Below, in pieces: positions 1-5,815 of a DNA stretch of 7,936 nt. Location of the stretch: positions 1 to 7,936 of the forward strand of contig CALMDF010000277.1 of NCBI GenBank assembly GCA_937864895.1, written 5' to 3'. Source of the DNA: an uncultured Holophagales bacterium (lineage in GTDB: Bacteria > Acidobacteriota > Thermoanaerobaculia > UBA5066). The translations under genes and the position numbers were made by a program. The notes under the pieces were generated by a model. The model had not been told where the DNA came from. It saw only the letters and a program-made list of their open reading frames with translations, and did not search any database. Position 1 is the stretch's first letter, and the number at the start of each line of letters is the position of its first letter.

Positions 1-858
1 TTCGAGGAGGGCGGCGAGGTCGACGCGGCCGGCGTCTGGGGACGGGAGCGAAAGCACGCGGACCCCGCGTTCCCGGAACGGGGTGAGCCGCGGGTCGGCC
101 TCGGCGGCCGACGTCACGAGCCACGCCTCTCCCGGGGCGTCCGGCGAGAAGACCTCGCTCGGGGCACCGGCCCGGAGCCGTCCGTCGACGACGATTCGCC
201 GGTGCGGCTGGACCGAGCGGTTCAGCCCCCCGCGCCTCGTCAGCGCGGGGTCGTCCGCGAGGACCGTCCCGGCACCCACGAGGACGGCGTCGCACTCCTC
301 GCGGAGCCGCATCGCGTCCGCCCGGGCCTCCACCCCCGTGATCCAGCGGCTCTCGCCCGTGACGGTCGCGATCCGCCCGTCGAGCGTCGCGGCCCACTTC
401 AGGTGGACGAATGGCCGTCCTTCTCGCACCGAGAGCAGGAAGGCCTCGTTCAGCCGCTCGGCCCGATCGGCGTGCGCCCCGGTCTGGGTGGCGATTCCCG
501 CCGACCGGAGCCGCTCTCGTCCCTTCCCCGCGGTCCGCGGGTCCGGGTCGAGCGTCGAGAAGACGACCCGCGCCACACCCGCCTCGACGAGCGCGTCGGC
601 ACAGGGCGGGGTCCGCCCGTGGTGGGCGCAGGGCTCGAGGTTCACGACGACCGTCGCGCCCCGCGCGCGCGTCCCCGCTTCCGAGAGGGCCACGACCTCG
701 GCGTGCGGCCCGCCCGTCCGCTCGTGCCAGCCCTCTCCGACGAGCTCCCCGCCTGGCGCCACCACGACGGCCCCGACCCGCGGGTTGGGCGACGTGGTGT
801 ACCGCCCCTTCTCGGCGAGCTCGAAGACGCGCTCGAACGCGGCGTCGAGGTCAGTCAT
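1..858 (-). CDS. ribD: Bifunctional riboflavin biosynthesis deaminase/reductase RibD, 3' part missing
   Basis: RibD carries out two successive cytoplasmic steps of riboflavin synthesis: deamination of the pyrimidine formed from GTP by GTP cyclohydrolase II, then NADPH-dependent reduction of its ribosyl side chain. The first 286 residues are present and run off the left edge. The family is usually about 360-370 residues, so roughly 80 are missing. The N-terminal deaminase domain (about 1-145) has the substrate-loop motif PNPRVG (24-29), the HAE motif (52-54, zinc ligand His52 and catalytic Glu54) and PCAHHGRTPPC (76-86, zinc ligands Cys77 and Cys86). The reductase domain starts near 148 with the LKWAATLDGRIA block (153-164), where Thr158 replaces the more usual Ser. 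The ATG overlaps the end of ftsY by 8 bases and has no clear Shine-Dalgarno, so translation is probably coupled to ftsY. Identification is secure. The intactness of the C-terminus cannot be judged. Confidence 0.95.
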   Translation of the reverse strand, partial: MTDLDAAFERVFELAEKGRYTTSPNPRVGAVVVAPGGELVGEGWHERTGGPHAEVVALSEAGTRARGATVVVNLEPCAHHGRTPPCADALVEAGVARVVFSTLDPDPRTAGKGRERLRSAGIATQTGAHADRAERLNEAFLLSVREGRPFVHLKWAATLDGRIATVTGESRWITGVEARADAMRLREECDAVLVGAGTVLADDPALTRRGGLNRSVQPHRRIVVDGRLRAGAPSEVFSPDAPGEAWLVTSAAEADPRLTPFRERGVRVLSLPSPDAGRVDLAALLE

Positions 859-1786
859 CGATGAGGGCGGAGGCGAATCCCTCCGCGTCGAAGTCGAGGA
901 GGTCGTCCGCCGTCTCCCCCACGCCGACGTATCGAACGGGGAGGTTCAGCTCCCTCACGATCGCGAGGATGACGCCGCCCTTGGCCGTCCCGTCCATCTT
1001 CGTCAGGACGAGGCCGGTCACTCCCGCCGCCTTCAGGAACTCCCGCGCCTGCGCGAGGCCGTTCATCCCGGTCACCGCGTCGAGGACGAGGAGGACCTCG
1101 TGCGGCGCCCCCGCGATCTCGCGATTCGCGATTCGGCGGATCTTCGAGAGCTCCTCCATGAGGTTGTGCTTCGTGTGGAGGCGGCCCGCCGTGTCGACGA
1201 TGAGGAGGTCGGCGCCGCGCGCCTTCGCCGCGGCGCAGGCGTCGAAGACCACTGCCGCGGGGTCGGCGCCGGGCTTGTGCTTCACGAGCGGGATCCCGAG
1301 GCGCCCCGCCCAGACCTCGAGCTGGTCGATCGCGGCGGCTCGGAAGGTGTCCGCCGCCGCGAGGACCGGCTTTCCGCCGGCCGCCGCCGCGCGCGCGGCG
1401 ATCTTGGCCGCGGTCGTCGTCTTTCCCGTCCCGTCCACGCCGACCACCAGGACGACCCGCGGCTGCCCGGGAGCAGGGACTCCGGCGGGCGGGCCAGGCA
1501 CGGAGAGGCGCCGCGCGATCTCCGCCTTCAGGACGCGACGGACGACGTCGGTCTCCCCCGCGTCGCGGCGGCCCGCCTCGACCCGGACCGCCTCCACGAG
1601 CTCGGACGCCGTCGCCGGGCCCACGTCGGCGGCGAGGAGCGCCTCCTCGAGCGCGTCGAGAGCTTTCGGGTCGGGCGAGAAACGGACCTTGATCGCCTCG
1701 CCCACGCGGGAGATCAGCTCGGTGTGGGTCATGAACAGCCCGCGCTTCAGGCGGGCCATCAACGACGGCTTGCTCGGCTCGGCCAC
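851..1786 (-). CDS. ftsY: Signal recognition particle receptor FtsY (N and G domains only)
   Basis: FtsY is the membrane-associated SRP GTPase that docks Ffh-ribosome complexes at the Sec translocon. The 311-residue protein consists of the N domain (about 8-95, with the LLAADVG motif at 50-56) and the G domain. G-domain motifs are the P-loop GVDGTGKTTT (116-125), DTFRAAA (146-152), DTAGR (198-202), TKMD (262-265), DGTAKGG (265-271) and the closing GVGE (288-291). The long acidic A domain of E. coli FtsY is absent, as in many bacteria. A basic, amphipathic N-terminus (about 9-20) may bind membrane. P-loop residue 118 is Asp where FtsY proteins normally have Asn. The domain layout and the match to APHEV (227-231) mark it as FtsY rather than Ffh, and the Ffh M domain is missing. 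The GTG start follows a good Shine-Dalgarno and lies 14 bases after the Roadblock gene. Confidence 0.96.
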   Translation of the reverse strand: MAEPSKPSLMARLKRGLFMTHTELISRVGEAIKVRFSPDPKALDALEEALLAADVGPATASELVEAVRVEAGRRDAGETDVVRRVLKAEIARRLSVPGPPAGVPAPGQPRVVLVVGVDGTGKTTTAAKIAARAAAAGGKPVLAAADTFRAAAIDQLEVWAGRLGIPLVKHKPGADPAAVVFDACAAAKARGADLLIVDTAGRLHTKHNLMEELSKIRRIANREIAGAPHEVLLVLDAVTGMNGLAQAREFLKAAGVTGLVLTKMDGTAKGGVILAIVRELNLPVRYVGVGETADDLLDFDAEGFASALIDD

Positions 1787-1793
1787 CGCCTTC

Positions 1794-1800
1794 GCCCCCT
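1794..1800 (-). promoter_or_regulatory. Shine-Dalgarno sequence of ftsY
   Basis: On the minus strand AGGGGGC is followed by seven bases and then the GTG at 1786. This purine block sits in the 14-base gap after the Roadblock gene stop and supports the GTG as the ftsY start. The first Met codon inside the gene would remove nine residues. Confidence 0.6.
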
Positions 1801-2151
1801 TCAGCCGCCCCCGGCCGCGAGCTGCTCGCGGGCGACGGCGAGCATCGGCCTCGCCAGGGACGGGACCCCCCCTCGCCCGAAGAGCACGAGGATGAAGTAG
1901 CCGCCCCCGACGGGCGTCGCCACGACGCGCCCGGCCTCGAAGTCGAAGTCCGCCTCGGTCACCTCTCCGAGGCCGCCGCCCGCGGCGGCGCGAGCGAGCT
2001 CCGCGGACCAGACGGAGTGGTAGGCGCCCACCGTCTCGAGGAGCTCCCGGTCGCCGACGGAGGCGATCTCCTGCCCCTGCGGGTCGACGAAGGCCACCGC
2101 GCGGGCCTCCGGCGCGCCGAGAACGGGCCGGAGGACGTCTTCGAAGCTCAT
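1801..2151 (-). CDS. Roadblock/LC7 domain protein (MglB-like)
   Basis: This is a small 116-residue protein without signal peptide or membrane segment, probably cytoplasmic. It consists of a single Roadblock/LC7-type fold. An N-terminal helix (about 2-12) is followed by a strand pair around AVAFVDPQGQEIASVG (18-33), a long central helix (about 35-58), and strands around 67-92 that include GRVVATPVGGGYFILVLFG (74-92). A final helix spans about 97-112. In the family these proteins dimerise and act as activators or scaffolds for small Ras-like GTPases; MglB acting on MglA is the bacterial example. The match is by overall pattern rather than by a catalytic motif, so the fold is likely but the partner is unknown. 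Its ATG overlaps the TPR gene stop as ATGA, with a purine-rich ribosome site just upstream, and ftsY follows after 14 bases. No MglA-like GTPase is in the window. Confidence 0.72.
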   Translation of the reverse strand: MSFEDVLRPVLGAPEARAVAFVDPQGQEIASVGDRELLETVGAYHSVWSAELARAAAGGGLGEVTEADFDFEAGRVVATPVGGGYFILVLFGRGGVPSLARPMLAVAREQLAAGGG

Positions 2152-2942
2152 CGTTCTCTTCCCGTCTGGGCCGGCTCGCCGCCGAGGAAACGGCGGGCCT
2201 TCTTGGCCTCGTCGCTGTCCGGAGCCGATTCGACCGTCCGCTCCATGTAGCGAACGGCGAGGTCGCGCCGGTCCGTCGTCAGGAGGCAGAGCGCCGCGTT
2301 GTAGTTCGAGACCGGGTCCTTCGGGTCCTCCCGGAGGACGAGCAGGAAGTCCTCGAGGGCTCCCTTGAAGTCCTCCAGCTTCATTCGCGCGAGGCCCCGC
2401 TCCCGGGCCGCTTTCAGGTAGCCGGGGTCCTCGACGAGAACGGTCGTCAGCTCCCGTTCGGCCTCCGACCAGCGAAGCTGCCGGGACCTGAGAAGCCCGA
2501 GGTTGAAGCGCGCGTTCACGTGCTCCGAGGTCTTCGGCCGCGCGAGAACGGCCTGGAAATCGGGCTCGGCCTCCTCGAAGTGGCCGGCCTCCATCGCCGC
2601 CACTCCCCGGTTGTTGTAGGCCTCGATGAGCTCCGGGTCGAGGCCGATCGCCTCCGTGAAGAGCTTCGTGGAGTTCTTGTAGTCCCTCTTGTAGAGGAGG
2701 GCGAGGCCGAGCGCGTTCGCGACCTCGGCGTTTCTCGGGTAGGCCGCCCGGGCCGCCTGGAGCATCTGGATCGCCTCGTCGACGCGACCCTCGCGGAGCA
2801 TCGTGAGGCCGTTCCTGTAGTCGACGAGATCGGCCGTCAGCGCGCTGGGCTCCCGGGCCTCGGCGTCCTTCTCGAGGGCGGTCTTGCAGCCGGGCGACGC
2901 GAGGGCCGCGGCAAGGGCGGCCGGAAGGAGCCACCCTCTCAC
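2148..2942 (-). CDS. TPR-repeat lipoprotein, PilF/PilW/Tgl-like
   Basis: The product is a 264-residue probable exported lipoprotein made mostly of tetratricopeptide repeats. Residues 1-19 form a short signal sequence (Arg2, hydrophobic 4-15, then SPGC with Cys19 as the candidate lipidated residue). The lipobox is imperfect, because positions -3 and -2 are Ser and Pro. A short linker is followed by about six TPRs covering roughly 38-242, for example LGLALLYKRDY (78-88) and YNNRGVAAMEAGHFEEA (109-125). The Gln-Ala-Val-Leu stretch at 130-133 and the ARFNLGLL block (144-151) recall the PilF/Tgl family. Members of that family are outer-membrane lipoproteins that help assemble the type IV pilus secretin. 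The GTG at 2942 overlaps the HD-GYP stop as GTGA, and translation in this frame further upstream gives a highly charged extension that would bury the signal peptide. TPR protein is certain. The pilus role is inferred and other TPR lipoproteins (NlpI-like, BamD-like) are possible. Confidence 0.85.
   Translation of the reverse strand: MRGWLLPAALAAALASPGCKTALEKDAEAREPSALTADLVDYRNGLTMLREGRVDEAIQMLQAARAAYPRNAEVANALGLALLYKRDYKNSTKLFTEAIGLDPELIEAYNNRGVAAMEAGHFEEAEPDFQAVLARPKTSEHVNARFNLGLLRSRQLRWSEAERELTTVLVEDPGYLKAARERGLARMKLEDFKGALEDFLLVLREDPKDPVSNYNAALCLLTTDRRDLAVRYMERTVESAPDSDEAKKARRFLGGEPAQTGRER
2156..2163 (-). promoter_or_regulatory. Probable ribosome-binding site of the Roadblock gene
   Basis: GGGAAGAG on the minus strand ends four bases before the ATG at 2151, inside the last codons of the TPR gene. 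It supports starting the small protein at this ATG and not at frame-mates further upstream. Confidence 0.45.
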
Positions 2943-4690
2943 GATGCCACCGTCTGCCGGGCCGCCTCGCCGACCACCTCGAGGTCGTGGCTGGCGAGCG
3001 CGTGCTCGAGGGCGTCGATCACCCGGGCGTCGTACCTGGTTCCGGCGAAGGTCTTGATTCGGGAGGCCACGTAGTCGCTCTTCATAGCTTTCTGGTAGGG
3101 CCGGGTCGTCGTCATCGCGTCGAACGTGTCCGCCACGGAGATGATCCGCGCGAGCATCGGGATCTCCTCGGCCGCGAGGCCGTCCGGGTATCCGGTCCCG
3201 TCCCACTTCTCGTGGTGGTACTTCATCCCGGGGATGATCCACTTGAGCTGCGGGATCTGGCCCATTATGAGCGCTCCCTTGACCGGGTGGAGCTTCATGA
3301 TCTCGAACTCGTCGTCCGTCAGGGCCGTCGGCTTGCGGAGGATCCGGTCGTCGATCCCGATCTTCCCGACGTCGTGGAGGAGCGCCGCGATGCGGACCTT
3401 CTTGACCTCGTCCGCGGGGAGGCCCATGTGCCGGGCGATGGCGACGGAGTACCGGGCCACCCGCTCCGAGTGGCCCCTCGTGTAGGGGTCCTTCGCGTCG
3501 ACGGCGGCGGCGAGCGCGCGGATCGAGTTGAGGAAGAGCTCCTGGTTCTCCCGGGCGGCGAGCTTCAGCTTCTCGACCGACTTCTCGAGCTCGGCGCCCA
3601 TGTGGTTGAAGCCCTCCGCCAGCTCGGCCAGCTCGAACGTCCCCGGAACGTCGACTCGCTGGGACAGGTCTCCCTCCGACATCTTTCTCACGGAGTCCGC
3701 CAGCTCGCGAACGGGACGCGAGAGGGCCTTCGCGGCGAGGATCGCGGCGACGACCGCGAGGGCCACCGCGAGCGCCGCCACGAGCCAGGACGTCTGGGTC
3801 ATCTGGGTCGCCGCGGCGAAGGCCCGCGCGACGTCCTTCTCCACGAGGACGCCCCAGTCGGGAAGGTTCTGGCCCGGCCCGACCGGAGAGACGGTCCCCA
3901 GGACCTTTCGCGCGGAGGGGCCCTCGCCCCGCGTATAGGTCCGCGTGAGCCGCACCGGGTGCTGGACGAACTCGGAGACGAGCTCGATCTTCGTGAGGGG
4001 CTCGCGGCCCCCCAGGACGCCCGGGTCGCTCGCCAGGATCAGGTTCCCGCGTCGGTCGACGACGTAGGCGACGAGGTCCCGCTTCCGCTCGAGCTCGAGC
4101 AGGCGCCGGATCGGCGCGAGGGAGACGAACGCCTCGACGACGCCCACGACGCTCCCGTCGCCGGCCGAGACCGGCACGGCCAGGACGACCCCGGGGTCGG
4201 GAAGAGACGCGACGCGCAGCGCCTCGCCCAGGTAGACGGAGCCGAGCATCGCGGCGTCGAAAGCCCGGTCGAGCTCGACCTCGAGCGCTTCGTCGACCTG
4301 GGCGGGCTGGATGACGCCGCCGAGCCGGTCCGGGTCGAGAGCGCGGAGGACGAGGAAGCTCGGCTCGGCGTCCCGGTAGCGGGCGATGAGCGCCGTCCTG
4401 CCGACGAACGCGAAAGGGTCCTTGTCGGGCGCGACGGCCAGGGCCAGCTCCAGCCCGTCGCCGATCTTGGTGACCTGGACGAGCATCCGCCTGAGGTAGG
4501 CCTCAATCCCGTCCGAGAGGGTGACGGCGCTGCGGGTCAGGTACTGCTTCTCGGCGGTCTCGAGAGCCTCGCGGTTGATCGAGACGAGCCGGATCGCCGA
4601 GAGAGCGAGCGGGACGATCGAGACGATGACGAGGACCCCGATGAGGGCGGTGACGATCCGCAGACGGGGCCGGCGAGGAACGGGAGCCAC
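2939..4690 (-). CDS. Membrane sensor with HAMP and HD-GYP cyclic-di-GMP phosphodiesterase domain
   Basis: This 583-residue signalling protein is predicted to hydrolyse cyclic-di-GMP. It has a transmembrane helix at about 12-34 and an extracytoplasmic sensor region of about 265 residues (35-300) resembling a double-CACHE domain. Within that region, segments such as VVLAVPVSAGDGSVVGVVEA (168-187) and AYVVDRRGNLILAS (208-221) have the CACHE look. A second transmembrane helix (302-321), a HAMP linker (about 322-374) and a C-terminal HD-GYP domain (about 385-577) follow. Metal-site and signature residues are intact: RGHSERVA (405-412), LLHDVGKIGI (437-446, His439/Asp440), HHEKWDGTGYP (492-502) and SVADTFDAMTTTRPY (518-532). 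An active enzyme is therefore expected. The ligand is unknown. The GTG start is nine bases after aroB, with a weak ribosome site and an in-frame stop just upstream, so it is the only start that keeps the first helix. Its stop overlaps the TPR gene start. Confidence 0.93.
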   Translation of the reverse strand: MAPVPRRPRLRIVTALIGVLVIVSIVPLALSAIRLVSINREALETAEKQYLTRSAVTLSDGIEAYLRRMLVQVTKIGDGLELALAVAPDKDPFAFVGRTALIARYRDAEPSFLVLRALDPDRLGGVIQPAQVDEALEVELDRAFDAAMLGSVYLGEALRVASLPDPGVVLAVPVSAGDGSVVGVVEAFVSLAPIRRLLELERKRDLVAYVVDRRGNLILASDPGVLGGREPLTKIELVSEFVQHPVRLTRTYTRGEGPSARKVLGTVSPVGPGQNLPDWGVLVEKDVARAFAAATQMTQTSWLVAALAVALAVVAAILAAKALSRPVRELADSVRKMSEGDLSQRVDVPGTFELAELAEGFNHMGAELEKSVEKLKLAARENQELFLNSIRALAAAVDAKDPYTRGHSERVARYSVAIARHMGLPADEVKKVRIAALLHDVGKIGIDDRILRKPTALTDDEFEIMKLHPVKGALIMGQIPQLKWIIPGMKYHHEKWDGTGYPDGLAAEEIPMLARIISVADTFDAMTTTRPYQKAMKSDYVASRIKTFAGTRYDARVIDALEHALASHDLEVVGEAARQTVAS

Positions 4691-4699
4691 GCCGTGATT

Positions 4700-5815
4700 C
4701 TAGCTGCCGCCCTCGCCCGGAAGGCTCGCGACGAGCTCCGCCTCGTTCACGCGCTCGAGGCGGGGGTGGCCGGGGGACGAGAGCAAGACGTCGCGAAGGC
4801 CGCCGCGGTCCCTTTTCTTGTCGGTTCCGAGGTGCGAGGGCCAGGCCCGGAGGACGGCGCGGGACAGGGGCGGGGGCGCGAGGAGCTCCCTGACGAGGGC
4901 CGCTGCCCGGGCCGCGGTACGCCCCGGGAGAAGCCCGCGGGCCGCCGATAGCCTGAGGGCGGCGAGGAGCCCCCAGGAGACCGCTTCCCCGTGACGGAGG
5001 TCGTAGCGCGACGCCGCCTCGAGGGCGTGCGCCACCGTGTGGCCCAGGTTCAGGGAATGCCGGAGACCGAGGGACTCGTCCGGGTCGCGGGAAACGACGC
5101 CCGCCTTCACCCGCAGGGAGCGGTGGACGGCCTCCGCCAGCGTCTCCTCGTCCCTCCCCGCGAGGCCTTCGGCGAGGGCCGGTAGGCGCCTCCAGAAGGA
5201 CGCCGAGAGGAGAGCGCTCTTGACGACCTCGGCGAGTCCGGAGCGGTGGTCTCGCCCGGAGAGAGAGGACAGGAGGCTCGTGTCGACGCAGACGAGCCGC
5301 GGGTGGTGGAACGTCCCTGCGAGGTTCTTCCCCGCCGCGAGGTTCACCGCCGTCTTGCCTCCGAGCGCGCTGTCGGCCGCGGCCAGGAGCGTCGTCGGCG
5401 CCTGGACGACCGGGACCCCCCGGAGGGCGAGCGCCGCCGCGAGCCCGGCCACGTCGCCCACGGTCCCCCCGCCGAACGCCACGACGCCCCCGTCGCGGGT
5501 CAGCCCCCTCCCGGCCAGCTCCGCGAGGAGCCTTCCGAGGGCCGTCCAGCTCTTGGCGGCCTCCCCGTCTGGGACGAGGAGCGGCTCGGGGTCGAGGAGG
5601 GGCTGCCCGGCGAGCGCCTCGAAGAGGGCCGCCCCCTGCGCGGCGAGGACCGGGGCGGAGGAGACGACGAACCAGCGCCCCGGCGCGATCCGGGGAAGCG
5701 CGGCGCCGAGGAGCCCGAGGGCCCCCCGGCCTACGGTCACCTCGCAGCGGGCGCCGGCGGCGGCGTAGCGAAACGACCGGAAGAGGCGCCCCTCAGGGCG
5801 TCTTCGGGACGACAT
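4700..5815 (-). CDS. aroB: 3-dehydroquinate synthase
   Basis: AroB converts 3-deoxy-D-arabino-heptulosonate 7-phosphate to 3-dehydroquinate, the second step of the shikimate pathway, using bound NAD and a divalent metal in the cytoplasm. The 371-residue protein has the usual family length. The NAD-binding motif is [15 protein letters not shown] (114-128), followed by [19 protein letters not shown] (140-158) and GKNLAG (162-167). The metal ligands are expected at Glu196 (in GLAEVVK, 193-199), His259 (in LNLGHT) and His275 (in HGEAV), and DKKRD (332-336) gives the C-terminal lysines. Ala262 stands where many members have Gly in the HTxGHA motif, a mild difference. The start overlaps aspS by 23 bases. 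No other ATG, GTG or TTG occurs before codon 27, which is already inside the first conserved strand, so this ATG is very probably right despite a poor ribosome site. Translation is probably coupled to aspS. Confidence 0.96.
   Translation of the reverse strand: MSSRRRPEGRLFRSFRYAAAGARCEVTVGRGALGLLGAALPRIAPGRWFVVSSAPVLAAQGAALFEALAGQPLLDPEPLLVPDGEAAKSWTALGRLLAELAGRGLTRDGGVVAFGGGTVGDVAGLAAALALRGVPVVQAPTTLLAAADSALGGKTAVNLAAGKNLAGTFHHPRLVCVDTSLLSSLSGRDHRSGLAEVVKSALLSASFWRRLPALAEGLAGRDEETLAEAVHRSLRVKAGVVSRDPDESLGLRHSLNLGHTVAHALEAASRYDLRHGEAVSWGLLAALRLSAARGLLPGRTAARAAALVRELLAPPPLSRAVLRAWPSHLGTDKKRDRGGLRDVLLSSPGHPRLERVNEAELVASLPGEGGS

Noticed and set aside
83..1900. A 605-codon open frame on the plus strand opposite ribD and ftsY, with smaller ones beside it
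   Set aside because: It is antisense to two genes with clear family motifs. Its product is an Arg/Ser/Pro-rich then Arg/Asp-rich string without recognisable domains, as expected when a GC-rich gene lacks A/T-rich stop codons on the other strand.
1801..2934. The upstream part of a 377-codon minus-strand frame that includes the Roadblock protein
   Set aside because: Before codon 262 it is a shifted reading of the TPR gene, rich in Arg, Gly and Pro. The conserved part begins at the ATG at 2151, which also fits the ATGA overlap.
2943..3242. A 5' extension of the TPR gene to an ATG at 3242
   Set aside because: The extra 100 codons lie in another frame of the HD-GYP domain, give a charged low-complexity sequence and would hide the lipoprotein signal peptide that starts at the GTG at 2942.
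4691..4710. Possible terminator or promoter between aroB and the HD-GYP gene
   Set aside because: Only nine bases separate the genes. The slightly AT-richer stretch has neither a hairpin nor a T-run, and no convincing -10/-35 pair is visible.
2987..4951. A 654-codon plus-strand open frame opposite the HD-GYP gene and the end of aroB
   Set aside because: Composition is dominated by Arg, Asp, Glu, Val and Leu, with no motif, and it mirrors a well-conserved gene. It is an antisense shadow.
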